Source: Saprospiraceae bacterium
GTDB taxonomy: Bacteria > Bacteroidota > Bacteroidia > Chitinophagales > Saprospiraceae
Assembly (NCBI GenBank): GCA_021298575.1
Contig: JAJTFM010000033.1
Coordinates: 1-36,146, forward strand
Direction: 5' to 3'
Length of the DNA stretch: 36,146 nucleotides
Shown here: positions 1 through 8,719 of the stretch, one piece after another
Layout: every line of letters begins with the position of its first letter
Position numbering within the stretch: position 1 is the first letter of the stretch
Notes under the pieces: model-generated
Seen by the model: only the letters and a program-made list of their open reading frames with translations
Database searches by the model: none
What the model was told of the DNA's origin: nothing
Position numbers and translations under genes: made by a program

Positions 1-954
1 GAGTTTGGGGTTTTTCGTTTTAAAGGCCAGGTTAAACGAAAGATCCTGGAAATCGTTGGTTGTTCTCTCGCCAACCAGATAGAAGCCGAATTTGCTGAGC
101 AAGCCGAGTGTGGAGTACCGGTAGTTCAGCACATAAGAGGAAGAACCTTTTTTCAGGGGTCCTTCGGTGGCAAAATCCAGTCCGATAAGCCCTATTCTGA
201 CCCTGTGCTCGCGCTTTTCAAGGTTGCCCTGTCTGAAATGTATATCAAATGCTCCCGAAATAGCATTGCCGTACTCGGCAGCCATACCACCTGATGAAAA
301 GTCGGAGCGCGCCAGCAGTTGGGCGCTGAACACATTCACACCACCCACCGATGATCCGATCAGGGCGAAGTGATTCGGGTTGGGCATATCAATACCTTCC
401 ACGCGCCAGAGTATGCCCACGGGAGAGTTTCCGCGCACAATAATGGTGTTTTCCGTTTCGTCGGGACCCTGTTTTACTCCCGGAAAGGAGAGGGCCACCC
501 TTCCCGGATCGTTGATGCCGGCCGGGATACGGTCGGTTTCCTCCGCAACAAATGAGCGAGTACTTACCACCGATAGCGGATTTACGGCCTCAAAGGCATT
601 TTTGGCAGCACTTACCACAATCTCTTCGCCCTTGATGGTGCCTGCGTTCAGACTGATTTCCAGAAAAACCTCGCGAGTGGACGTCAGGATAATCCCGTCC
701 TGTGAAAAGGGCTCATAACCAATCAGCTGGCATCTGATACCTGTACGGCCTATGGGTATATCCTTGAGCACAAAAGCTCCGTTTTCATCGCTCACGGCGC
801 CAATTTTTGTGTCAGTTACAGTGATGCTTGCTCCCGGGAGTGTTTGTCCGGTTAATTTGTCTTGCACAACACCCCTTATTGTCTGGGTAGCGGGCGTTTG
901 TGCAGCGATATGAAAGGAGGTTAAAAGGGAAATCAGGAGAATCAGGTGTTTCAT
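1..954 (-). CDS. TonB-dependent receptor with carboxypeptidase-like N-terminal domain (partial, C-terminus outside window)
   Basis: The frame is open from an ATG at 954 through base 1, giving 318 codons with no stop, so the barrel continues beyond the window. Residues 1-18 are a signal peptide ending in AAQ. Residues 24-100 form a carboxypeptidase-regulatory-like beta sandwich (start TIRGVVQDKLTGQTLPGA). A TonB plug follows, with ENTIIVRGNSPVGILWRVEGID, a glycine-rich stretch and AEYGNAISGAFDI. The first barrel strands come next. This layout is that of SusC/Oar-like outer membrane transporters, which import a ligand using energy from TonB. The ligand cannot be inferred because no SusD-like lipoprotein gene is visible. 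The gene lies downstream of the protease at 1054-2694 on the same strand, with about 100 bp between them. It has no Shine-Dalgarno sequence, which is normal in this phylum. Confidence 0.9.
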   Translation of the reverse strand, partial: MKHLILLISLLTSFHIAAQTPATQTIRGVVQDKLTGQTLPGASITVTDTKIGAVSDENGAFVLKDIPIGRTGIRCQLIGYEPFSQDGIILTSTREVFLEISLNAGTIKGEEIVVSAAKNAFEAVNPLSVVSTRSFVAEETDRIPAGINDPGRVALSFPGVKQGPDETENTIIVRGNSPVGILWRVEGIDMPNPNHFALIGSSVGGVNVFSAQLLARSDFSSGGMAAEYGNAISGAFDIHFRQGNLEKREHRVRIGLIGLDFATEGPLKKGSSSYVLNYRYSTLGLLSKFGFYLVGERTTNDFQDLSFNLAFKTKNPKL

Positions 955-1053
955 AAATTCGGCATGTTGTACTGCATTGCCTGAGCTGACAAGTGCAGCA
1001 TTCTTTTTCAGGGTAAAAATATGAAACAATCTGAATCTGTAGTCGAAATAAAA

Positions 1054-2694
1054 TTACGGGGTGGCCGCAAAAGTATATAGAACCTGTTCGGATCCGTCGC
1101 TCAGAATCAAATGATAAAGTCCTGGCGGCAGGTTATGCAGGTTTCCGAGCGCAATGGTTGGCAACCTTTCGTTTGTACTTTTGAAAGTGTAGCTGCTGAC
1201 AATCTGATCTGACTGGCTGCGCAGTTCAATTTTCAGCCCCCGGGTTGGCTGGAAGTTCAGGAGTACCGAGAGTTCGCCCTTCAGTCTGTCGAACGAGCAG
1301 GGTGCATCCTGTTTGGTGAATCCGCCGAGCCTGAGCCATGCCTGTGTTATGTCTGGCAGGCCATATCCGCGTTCATTGTCGGGCTGCAGCGTTTGATCAG
1401 CGGATTCAAACACGGCATTTGTGATTTCTGCAGCAGTTTTTTCGGGGAATGCACTCCACAGTGCGGCTATACTGCCTGCCAGCATGGGAGATGCCAGAGA
1501 TGTTCCGCTGGAGAATCCCAGATCTATGCCTTTTTCACCTGCCACTACAACCATATCACCTGGTGCAATCAGGTCGGGTTTTATACGCCCGTCGGCAGTA
1601 GGGCCCACTGAGCTGAAGGAAGCCCTGTTGCCCGAATCGTCCATGGCGCCCACAGCGATAATTCCGCGCGCGTCGGCGGGCACGCCTGTGTAACGCCATG
1701 GTGAGTCGCCCTCATTTCCGGCGCTGTTACACACAATTATCCCTTTGGATGCTGCCAGCACTGCTCCGTTCGATCCAATGGCAGTTTTTCCGTCCAGTTC
1801 GGAGTAGAAATGCCCCAGTTTGGGATCATTGAAGGCTGTATATCCAAGCGAAGCATTTATTATGTGTACACCGGCACTGTCGGCCCACTCGGCACCGGCC
1901 ACCCAGTTGGCCTCCTCAATGGGGAATTCGCCGCCAGAATCCTCCGTTTTAAGTAAATAATAGGTGGCTTCGGGTGCTGTTCCTGTAAAGTACCCCGGCA
2001 GGTTGGCTGCCATAACCGACAGGACTGAAGTGCCGTGATGGGCGCTTTCAAACAGGCTCGTGTCGAGTTCAACGAAATCCCGGCCGACAACAAGCCTGCC
2101 GTTCAGTGCCACGCTGTCGAAAAAGGGCAGGGTATCAACTCCGGTGAATCCGCCGTCCATTACAGCAATACGGATGCTATTGCCCCGGAAACCCGCTGCA
2201 TGAAGGGCCGGAACACCGAGCAGACTGTTTTGCAGGGTGGCGTATCCCCAGGGGTTTTCGTCGCCGCCGGGTTTGGGGTAATCCGGAGCAGGGCCCCGTT
2301 TTTTCGCCGGCTTGTTTAATTCATTCCTTATTTTCAGATGAGGGCCCAGATATTGAACTTTTTTTACAAATGGCAGTTTTGGAAGACTGGCAGCTGAGGC
2401 AGAGTCGGCTATAATACTGACAGCATTCAGCCAGCGCGAGGTTCCGTGAATGCGAACACCACTCGCCTCTATGGCCCTGACATATTGAGGATTGACGGGT
2501 AAATCGGACTCATCCACAGGAATCCGTGCATTTTCCCGGCGTTCTATGGCCTGGAGCGACAGAAACTCGGCAGGTCGGCTCACGGAAAAAGGGGAATCTG
2601 CCTTGTCGGTGAGTTCTATCCAGTACTTGTTGAGTTTCTGGGCAGACAACAATCCGGGCAGCATCAGAAGCAGCGTAATTCTCAAGGGTAACAT
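1054..2694 (-). CDS. Secreted subtilisin-like serine protease (peptidase family S8)
   Basis: This 546-residue exported protease has the S8 triad in order: Asp180 in RIAVMDGG, His220 in AHHGTSV and Ser399 in SSGTSLASPM. The oxyanion-hole Asn327 lies in NSAGNEG. Residues 1-19 are a signal peptide ending LLSAQ. The propeptide-like segment begins KYWIELTDK, a form common in Bacteroidota subtilases. After the catalytic domain comes a beta-rich domain of about 80 residues with LPPGLYHLILSDGSEQVLYTF, which resembles a T9SS type A sorting domain although it ends without the usual basic tail. The frame stays open upstream to 2793, but only the ATG at 2694 puts the signal peptide at the N-terminus and keeps the gene out of the divergent GNAT gene. 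A -7 box ends only 5 bp upstream of this ATG. Confidence 0.9.
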   Translation of the reverse strand: MLPLRITLLLMLPGLLSAQKLNKYWIELTDKADSPFSVSRPAEFLSLQAIERRENARIPVDESDLPVNPQYVRAIEASGVRIHGTSRWLNAVSIIADSASAASLPKLPFVKKVQYLGPHLKIRNELNKPAKKRGPAPDYPKPGGDENPWGYATLQNSLLGVPALHAAGFRGNSIRIAVMDGGFTGVDTLPFFDSVALNGRLVVGRDFVELDTSLFESAHHGTSVLSVMAANLPGYFTGTAPEATYYLLKTEDSGGEFPIEEANWVAGAEWADSAGVHIINASLGYTAFNDPKLGHFYSELDGKTAIGSNGAVLAASKGIIVCNSAGNEGDSPWRYTGVPADARGIIAVGAMDDSGNRASFSSVGPTADGRIKPDLIAPGDMVVVAGEKGIDLGFSSGTSLASPMLAGSIAALWSAFPEKTAAEITNAVFESADQTLQPDNERGYGLPDITQAWLRLGGFTKQDAPCSFDRLKGELSVLLNFQPTRGLKIELRSQSDQIVSSYTFKSTNERLPTIALGNLHNLPPGLYHLILSDGSEQVLYTFAATP

Positions 2695-2699
2695 GAACA

Positions 2700-2707
2700 C
2701 AAAAGTA
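2700..2707 (-). promoter_or_regulatory. Bacteroidota-type -7 box for the subtilase gene
   Basis: On the minus strand this reads TACTTTTG, a full match to TAnnTTTG. It ends five bases before the subtilase ATG, so transcription would begin at or next to the start codon. No well-spaced TTG -33 element is visible. The box falls exactly between the two divergent start codons. Confidence 0.55.
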
Positions 2708-3133
2708 ATGCAATACACCTGCAAAGTTATTGAAACCAAAGAAGAAATGATGGCCATGACGTCATTGCTCAGGCAACTGAACACCTCGCTCACCGACGAA
2801 TATATAGATGAGTGCCTCGACGATATGATTGCGCACGGTTACCGCATGGCAGTGGTACACGACGGAGATCAATGTGTCGGATTGTCCGGAATCTGGGTCA
2901 CAACCAAATTTTACAGCGGAAAATACCTTGAAATGGATAATGTGGTAGTGGATGAGGCCTTTCGCTCGAAAGGAATCGGCAGTGTTCTGAGTGAGTTCGT
3001 GACGGAACTGGCCCGCAGGGAGGGGTGTGTCACGCTCATGCTGGATGCCTGGCTGACCAACGAAAAAGCCCATGAGTTTTACGAACGTCAGGGCTTTGTA
3101 AAACGTGGCTTTCACTTCCTAAAATCCCTGTGA
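2708..3133 (+). CDS. GNAT family N-acetyltransferase
   Basis: This protein of about 141 residues has the GNAT fold. Strand/helix elements include VVHDGDQCVGLSGIWV and LEMDNVVVDEAFRSKGIGSVL, the second holding the acetyl-CoA pyrophosphate loop (R-x-x-G-I-G). The typical C-terminal motif is LTNEKAHEFYERQGFVKRGFHF. It should transfer an acetyl group from acetyl-CoA to an amine, but the substrate cannot be told. The start is either ATG 2708 (MQYTCKV) or ATG 2693 (MNTKVMQYT). I prefer 2708 because 2693 overlaps the divergent protease start codon and places the protease promoter inside this gene. It is followed after about 100 bp by gyrA, which has its own promoter. Confidence 0.88.
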   Translation: MQYTCKVIETKEEMMAMTSLLRQLNTSLTDEYIDECLDDMIAHGYRMAVVHDGDQCVGLSGIWVTTKFYSGKYLEMDNVVVDEAFRSKGIGSVLSEFVTELARREGCVTLMLDAWLTNEKAHEFYERQGFVKRGFHFLKSL

Positions 3134-3160
3134 AATTAAGATTAATTCAGCCGAAACGCT

Positions 3161-3168
3161 TACCTTCG
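3161..3168 (+). promoter_or_regulatory. Probable -7 box for gyrA
   Basis: TACCTTCG matches TAnnTTTG with one mismatch, and the same octamer precedes the gene at 12446. A TTAAG lies about 22 bp upstream as a weak -33 element. The predicted leader is about 60 nt. Confidence 0.45.
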
Positions 3169-3235
3169 CCCTCCGATTTGGCAGTAACACTTAACCAAAA
3201 TTAAACACCTCCCGCTGCCGGATAACAAGACGCGT

Positions 3236-5731
3236 ATGCAAGATTCGAGGATTATTCCCATCAATATCGAAGACGAACTGAAGGTCGCGTATATTGACTA
3301 TTCCATGTCAGTAATCGTCAGTCGTGCCCTGCCTGACGTTCGTGATGGCCTTAAACCGGTTCACCGTCGTGTACTGTACGGTATGCTGGAGCTCGGCCTG
3401 GGCTACAACAAACCCTACAAAAAATCCGCCCGTATCGTGGGTGAGGTGCTGGGTAAGTACCACCCGCACGGCGATGCCTCTGTCTATGATACAATGGTTC
3501 GTTTGGCGCAGGACTGGAGCCTGCGTTATCCGTTGGTGGACGGACAGGGTAACTTTGGCTCTATGGACGGCGACAGCCCGGCTGCCATGCGTTATACAGA
3601 GGCGCGCCTCCGCCGTATTTCCGATGAAATTGTGGGTGATCTGGACAAGGAGACTGTTGATTTTCAGCTGAACTTCGACGACTCCCTGGAAGAGCCCACG
3701 GTTATGCCGACCAAAATACCCAACCTGCTTGTGAACGGTGCCTCGGGTATCGCGGTGGGAATGGCTACCAACATGATGCCACACAACCTCTCGGAAGTTT
3801 GCGATGCTATCATGGCAGCTGTGGACAACCCCGAGATTACGGTGGATGAGCTCATGGAGTTCGTGAAGGCTCCCGATTTTCCCACAGGAGGCATTATTTT
3901 CGGTCTGAGCGGGGTGCGTGAGGGCCTCCGAACAGGTCGCGGACGCTGCGTGGTGCGTGCCAAAACAGAAATAGAAACTGATACGAGAGGTCATGAGGCT
4001 ATTATTGTAACCGAGATACCGTATCAGGTCAACAAGGCCATGCTGATTGCCAAAATTGCCGAACTTGTCAATGAGAAGAAAATTCTTGGTATCAGTGATG
4101 TGCGTGATGAATCGAACAGGGAGGGTGTACGCGTAGTCATTGAGGTGAAAAGAGACGCCGCCGCCAATGTCATACTCAGTCAGCTGTACAAACTGACACC
4201 ATTGCAAACCAGCTATGGTATCAATAATATTGCACTGGTAAACGGTCGCCCCAAAACACTCAACCTGAAGGATCTGATTGAAGAATTCATCCGTTTCAGG
4301 CTCGATGTGATTGTCAGGCGCACAAAATATGAACTCCGCAAGGCAGAAGAGCGCGCGCACATACTTGAGGGCCTTCTTATTGCACTCGATCACCTCGATG
4401 AAGTCATTGCGCTGATACGTTCCTCGAAAGATGCCGAAGAGGCCCGGGAAGGGCTCATTGGAAAATTCGGTTTATCGGAGATACAGGCCAGGGCTATTCT
4501 GGCCATGAGGCTCCAACAGCTCACCGGACTGGAGCGCGACAAGGTCAGACTGGAGTATGAAGAACTTCTGAAAAAAATAGCCGAACTGAGAGCTATACTC
4601 GCCGATGAGGGACTGCAGCGCGGTATCGTCAAGAGTGAAACTACCGAAATAAAGGATCGCTTCGGTGACGGTCGCCGCACTGCTATTGAAATAGACGAGG
4701 CTGATATCAGCATGGAAGACCTGATTGAGGACGAAGAGGTTGTCATTACTATCAGTCATGCCGGCTATATCAAGCGCACCTCTATTTCCGAGTACAGGGC
4801 TCAGGCACGAGGGGGCAGGGGCGCCAAGGGCGTGCGCACGCGCGACGAAGATTTCGTGGAGCACATGTTCACGGCCACCAACCACCAGACTATCCTGCTC
4901 TTTACCGAAAGTGGCCGCTGCTTCTGGCTGAAAGTGTATGAAATACCTGAAGGCGGCAAGGCTACAGCCGGCCGGGTTATTCAGAATCTGCTGAATATCC
5001 CCAAAGAAGACCGGGTCAGGGCGTATATCATTGTGCGCAAACTCGACGACGAGGAGTTTATCAATAACCATTATATTATTTTCTGTACCAAACGCGGACA
5101 AATCAAGAAGACACTGCTGGAGGAATATTCCAGACCCCGACAGGGAGGTATCAACGCGATTGGTATCAACGAAGATGATGCGCTTATTGAGGCTAAACTG
5201 ACGAACGGCAACAATGAAATAATTCTCGCCATCAGAAGTGGCAAGGCCATACGCTTCAATGAGTCAGATGTGCGTTCCATGGGCCGAACGGCAGCCGGTG
5301 TACGGGGTATCTGGGTGGAGCAGGATGACACTGTTGTTGGCATGGTTTGTGTTGACCCTGCAGATACTACAACCAGTATTCTCGTCGTTTCAGAGCACGG
5401 TCTCGGAAAGCGTTCGGCACTGGAAGACTACCGGGTGCAAACAAGGGGAGGCAAGGGTGTAAAAACGCTGAACGTCACGGCCAAAACCGGTCAGTTGGTA
5501 GCCATCAAAACAGTAACCGACAACGACGACCTGATGATCACCACCATCAGTGGTATTACCATCAGAACCGGTGCCGATGATTTGCGCGTGATGGGAAGGG
5601 CTACACAGGGAGTCAAACTGATCCGACTGGATGAACAAGACAGCATAGCAGATGTAACCGTAGTGGCCACATCCGAGATAACGGAGCCCGAAATCGGAGA
5701 TGCTGAGCAGGAAACGAGTGAAAAAGTGTGA
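3236..5731 (+). CDS. gyrA: DNA gyrase subunit A
   Basis: The 831-residue protein is the DNA breakage-reunion subunit of gyrase, which introduces negative supercoils with GyrB and ATP. It has the conserved N-terminus ([23 protein letters not shown]), the quinolone-resistance-determining region [11 protein letters not shown] at 76-86, and the catalytic Tyr120 in [11 protein letters not shown] coiled-coil tower follows, then a C-terminal beta-pinwheel with a GyrA-box-like QARGGRG near residue 523 and a related QTRGGKG near residue 735. Those boxes, plus an acidic tail, favour gyrase over topoisomerase IV subunit A. The residue equivalent to E. coli Ser83 is Ala81, as in mycobacteria, while the Asp87 equivalent (Asp85) is kept. 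gyrB is not in the window, which is common. The start is ATG 3236, with no Shine-Dalgarno. Confidence 0.98.
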   Translation: MQDSRIIPINIEDELKVAYIDYSMSVIVSRALPDVRDGLKPVHRRVLYGMLELGLGYNKPYKKSARIVGEVLGKYHPHGDASVYDTMVRLAQDWSLRYPLVDGQGNFGSMDGDSPAAMRYTEARLRRISDEIVGDLDKETVDFQLNFDDSLEEPTVMPTKIPNLLVNGASGIAVGMATNMMPHNLSEVCDAIMAAVDNPEITVDELMEFVKAPDFPTGGIIFGLSGVREGLRTGRGRCVVRAKTEIETDTRGHEAIIVTEIPYQVNKAMLIAKIAELVNEKKILGISDVRDESNREGVRVVIEVKRDAAANVILSQLYKLTPLQTSYGINNIALVNGRPKTLNLKDLIEEFIRFRLDVIVRRTKYELRKAEERAHILEGLLIALDHLDEVIALIRSSKDAEEAREGLIGKFGLSEIQARAILAMRLQQLTGLERDKVRLEYEELLKKIAELRAILADEGLQRGIVKSETTEIKDRFGDGRRTAIEIDEADISMEDLIEDEEVVITISHAGYIKRTSISEYRAQARGGRGAKGVRTRDEDFVEHMFTATNHQTILLFTESGRCFWLKVYEIPEGGKATAGRVIQNLLNIPKEDRVRAYIIVRKLDDEEFINNHYIIFCTKRGQIKKTLLEEYSRPRQGGINAIGINEDDALIEAKLTNGNNEIILAIRSGKAIRFNESDVRSMGRTAAGVRGIWVEQDDTVVGMVCVDPADTTTSILVVSEHGLGKRSALEDYRVQTRGGKGVKTLNVTAKTGQLVAIKTVTDNDDLMITTISGITIRTGADDLRVMGRATQGVKLIRLDEQDSIADVTVVATSEITEPEIGDAEQETSEKV

Positions 5732-5856
5732 TTTTAACATTTACACGGGTGCAAATTAACAGCCCGTTAATGACCATTCATAGCCGGCTTTCGTCTGACA
5801 AGGAGTGCAGTCCGATTCCGGCAGCACAGCGACAAATCATAAACAATACCGACACC

Positions 5857-7182
5857 ATGAAAAAAGTCTCTTTTTTGCTCCTGGGTTTTCTGCTCACATT
5901 CAATCTGGCTCAGGCACAGGAAGAAGGATTGAAGCTGGCCAAGGCTGCGGCCAAGGCACTTACCGCCTACAATATTGACCCACAGGGCAATTCCGACAAA
6001 CTGCAGGAAGCCAAGGATAAAATTGAACAGGCAGTCAAACTGCCCGACGCTCAGGCACTTGGTTCAACCTGGCAATCCAAAGGGGATATTTACAACACCA
6101 TTCTGCAGCGCGATCTTGCCCGCAGGATGATTGACCCCAAAGCTCCGCTGACCGGCGATAACGATGCACTGGTGGCATTTGATGCCTACAAAAAGGCCTA
6201 TGAGCTGGGTATCAAGAAGTACGAAAAAAGTGATGCAGTGAAAGGGATTGAGGAGGTTACCCCCCATGTCATCAACAGTGCAGTTGCCAAATATGAGCTT
6301 AAGGAGTACGAGAAATCCTTCAACGCGTTCAGAGCATCGGTTGAAGCACACGATATTCTGAGAGCAAATGAGAAAAAGAGCCCGCTCGACGATCCCAAAC
6401 AACTGGAAGACCAGATTTACTTTACAGGTCTGATTGCCACCATGGCTGGTAAATGCAGCGACGCACTTCCATTCTACGATCGTCTGTACAAGGCAGGAAC
6501 AAACAACCCTGCAGTTTATGAGGGTATATATAACTGCAAGATGGAGCTGAAAGATGAAGCAGGAGCCAGTGTAATACTCACGGAAGGCCGCAAAAAATTC
6601 CCGGATGATACAGCACTGCTTTTCGCTGAAATCAATGCCTATCTCAAGGCAGGAAAACTCTCTGATCTTACCAGCCGTCTTGAAGAGGCTATTGCGAAAG
6701 AACCTTCCAATGTAGGATTGTATGTTACACTTGGCAACGTATATGACAACCTCTATCAGGGTGCCCTGAAGGAGAAAAATGATGCCGACGCCACGAAATA
6801 TTTCAATCTGGCCAAAAAACAGTACGAGGGAGCTATCAAACAGAATCCCAATTACCTGGATGCAAACTATTCCCTCGGCGCGCTCTATTACAACAAGGCA
6901 GCCGTTCGTACACAGGAGATGAATGCACTGCCCGAAGATTACTCTTCAGCCGGACTGAAGAAAATGGAATCCATGCGTAATGAAGTGATGACGCTTTTCG
7001 ATCAGGCACTTCCTTACTTCCAGCAAGCCGAATCAATTGACGCCAATGACGTCAATACACTCATAGCCCTGAACGAGATTTATGCCCGCAAAGACGACGA
7101 GGTATTGTCTCCCGAGTTCAAAAAGCGTCTTGAAGTAGTCAAGGGCGGCGGTAAAAACGCCGGCTCCTACTTCAAGAAATAA
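5857..7182 (+). CDS. Exported tetratricopeptide-repeat protein
   Basis: This 441-residue protein starts at ATG 5857, where a clean signal peptide begins (MKKVSFLLLGFLLTFNLAQAQ). The longer open frame back to 5728 would bury that signal. The mature part is almost wholly helical, with TPR-like units; the clearest are PSNVGLYVTLGNVYDNLYQGAL and NPNYLDANYSLGALYYNKAA in the C-terminal half. TPR arrays are protein-interaction scaffolds, here probably periplasmic or attached to the envelope. No enzymatic motif is seen. The stop lies just before a terminator hairpin, so this gene ends a transcription unit. It follows gyrA by 125 bp and could be co-transcribed with it or have its own promoter. Confidence 0.85.
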   Translation: MKKVSFLLLGFLLTFNLAQAQEEGLKLAKAAAKALTAYNIDPQGNSDKLQEAKDKIEQAVKLPDAQALGSTWQSKGDIYNTILQRDLARRMIDPKAPLTGDNDALVAFDAYKKAYELGIKKYEKSDAVKGIEEVTPHVINSAVAKYELKEYEKSFNAFRASVEAHDILRANEKKSPLDDPKQLEDQIYFTGLIATMAGKCSDALPFYDRLYKAGTNNPAVYEGIYNCKMELKDEAGASVILTEGRKKFPDDTALLFAEINAYLKAGKLSDLTSRLEEAIAKEPSNVGLYVTLGNVYDNLYQGALKEKNDADATKYFNLAKKQYEGAIKQNPNYLDANYSLGALYYNKAAVRTQEMNALPEDYSSAGLKKMESMRNEVMTLFDQALPYFQQAESIDANDVNTLIALNEIYARKDDEVLSPEFKKRLEVVKGGGKNAGSYFKK

Positions 7183-7210
7183 GTATCCGGAGATTATTCT
7201 GTTTTATAGG

Positions 7211-7246
7211 GTGCAGCCGGTCTCCGGATTTGGTTGCATCTTTTTT
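7211..7246 (+). terminator. Rho-independent terminator after the TPR gene
   Basis: GTGCAGCC (7211-7218) pairs with GGTTGCAT (7232-7239) with G-U wobbles, followed by CTTTTTT. A second possible stem pairs ATCCGGAGA (7185-7193) with TCTCCGGAT (7221-7229), so two folds compete. Confidence 0.6.
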
Positions 7247-7282
7247 GGTAGCTGCACAGCCGGATTTGTCCGCTTGTGTAGC

Positions 7283-7290
7283 TACTTTTG
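7283..7290 (+). promoter_or_regulatory. -7 box for the GT-C-like gene
   Basis: TACTTTTG is a full TAnnTTTG match and ends seven bases before the preferred GTG start at 7298. It lies downstream of the previous gene's terminator. No convincing -33 element is found at 17-23 bp spacing. Confidence 0.5.
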
Positions 7291-7297
7291 TTATTCA

Positions 7298-8719
7298 GTG
7301 AAGAAAAAAGACAACATCTTTCTTGCGCTCATAGCAGGGGTATTGACTCTCCTGGTACAGTGCGACCCGTTTTTCTGGGATACCGTGCAGCTTGCCTCCA
7401 AACATGCCCATTTTTTCCATGAAAACGGACTGAAGTGGAGTGTACTCCCGGAGTCCATTGATTCCGGGCATCCGCCTGCGCTGGGGTATTACCTCGCTTT
7501 TTGCTGGACAATTTTTGGCAAGTCACTTTTCGTGAGTCACTGGGCTATGTTCCCCTTCCTCTGGCTTAATATCACAATATTGTGGAGAATAGCGGTCAGG
7601 GTAACTGGCAGAGAGCTGGCTGCCTTTGCCTTTCCTGTATTTATTGCCGACCCGGTGTGGTTTACTCAACATATTCTCTGTAGTCCGGACGTACTTGTTT
7701 TTTCCGGTATGCTGCTTGTGATCCAGGGGCATTTCAGTAAAAACAGTATAACAAGCGTATTGGGTGTACTGTTACTGTCTGTGAGCAGCATGCGAGGAAT
7801 GATGACTGCTGCTGCGCTCGGGTTTTGGGAGCTGTTGCTTCTGGCTGGTCCGCTTTTTTCCTTCAGTCGTGCGTTTCGTATTCTGGCGGCCTATATACCG
7901 GGAGCTGTTCTGGCAGCTGTTTTCCTCTGGTGGCACTGGCTGGCCACAGGCTGGACAGGCTATCATGCGGGTTCGCCGTGGGCTTCAGCTTTTCAGCGGA
8001 CCGATATGGCTGAACTTTTGAGGAATATACTGATTGTTGGCTGGCGCTGGCTTGATTTCGGGAGGGCAGGAGTGTGGATTCTTTTCGGAGTACTGTTATG
8101 GCAGAACCGGCGCAGGATGAGGGATTTGTACGCCGGGAATCGGGAGTGGGTATTATTATTTGTGTGCCTGTTGATTTTTCTGACCCCATCGGCTCTTATT
8201 TATCGCAATTTGTCGGCACACAGGTATTTTTTGCCGGTATTCTATTCTTTCAGTCTGCTTGCCGTTGCTTTACTTGCTTCCGGGCGGGCTTTTTCAGTGA
8301 CAATAAAAAAGGTATCCCTGTTATTGGTGGTGCTGTTTTTGGTCAGTGGTCATTACTGGATATATCCGTTTGGTGTTTCGAGCGATTGGGATTGCACGGT
8401 GGTTCACCGGCAGTTTCACGCGCTGCGTCGCGAGGCGGTTATTTGGCTGGATGAAGCGGGGGCTGATTTTTCGGAAACCGGAACCGAATTTCCGATTCTG
8501 AATAGTGGCGAGATGGTAGAGTTGAATGGAGATACCAGGAAAATGTCGGAGTACGAGCCGGGTAAAAACCGCTGGGTAATAACCTCCAATATCTCCAACG
8601 ATTTCAGCCAGGAAACAGAGCGTAACCTGGCTGAAAGCATGGAACTGGCGTGGGAGAAATACTCCTGGCCCTTGTGGATAAAGATATACCGGGCTACAGA
8701 TTCAGGAGAAAGCCGATAG
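7298..8719 (+). CDS. Polytopic membrane protein, GT-C (ArnT/PMT-like) glycosyltransferase candidate
   Basis: About 473 residues with roughly ten hydrophobic segments. The first long loop, after TM1, carries acidic and aromatic residues (DPFFWDTVQ, then PESIDSGHPPALGYYLAFCW). In GT-C enzymes such as ArnT and protein O-mannosyltransferases, the equivalent loop holds the catalytic acidic residue and binds polyprenyl-phosphate sugar. The C-terminal 110 residues form a soluble domain. The role would be transfer of a lipid-linked sugar to an envelope acceptor, but this rests on topology and loop pattern only. I chose GTG 7298 (encoding MKKKDNIFLALIAGVL). The open frame extends to GTG 7211, but that lies in the preceding terminator and adds an unlikely Cys-rich tail. 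The 3' end overlaps the convergent gene by 26 bp. Confidence 0.7.
   Translation: MKKKDNIFLALIAGVLTLLVQCDPFFWDTVQLASKHAHFFHENGLKWSVLPESIDSGHPPALGYYLAFCWTIFGKSLFVSHWAMFPFLWLNITILWRIAVRVTGRELAAFAFPVFIADPVWFTQHILCSPDVLVFSGMLLVIQGHFSKNSITSVLGVLLLSVSSMRGMMTAAALGFWELLLLAGPLFSFSRAFRILAAYIPGAVLAAVFLWWHWLATGWTGYHAGSPWASAFQRTDMAELLRNILIVGWRWLDFGRAGVWILFGVLLWQNRRRMRDLYAGNREWVLLFVCLLIFLTPSALIYRNLSAHRYFLPVFYSFSLLAVALLASGRAFSVTIKKVSLLLVVLFLVSGHYWIYPFGVSSDWDCTVVHRQFHALRREAVIWLDEAGADFSETGTEFPILNSGEMVELNGDTRKMSEYEPGKNRWVITSNISNDFSQETERNLAESMELAWEKYSWPLWIKIYRATDSGESR

Noticed and set aside
3308-4393. A 361-codon open frame antisense to gyrA
   Set aside because: Gyrase A is certain on the other strand, and the antisense product is His/Cys-rich with no domain. 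It is a codon-bias shadow.
5728-5856. Extended N-terminus of the TPR protein overlapping gyrA
   Set aside because: The extension would bury a clear signal peptide that starts at ATG 5857.
7211-7297. GTG at 7211 as start of the GT-C-like gene
   Set aside because: It lies at the foot of a terminator hairpin and upstream of the likely promoter, and its 29 extra residues look non-coding.
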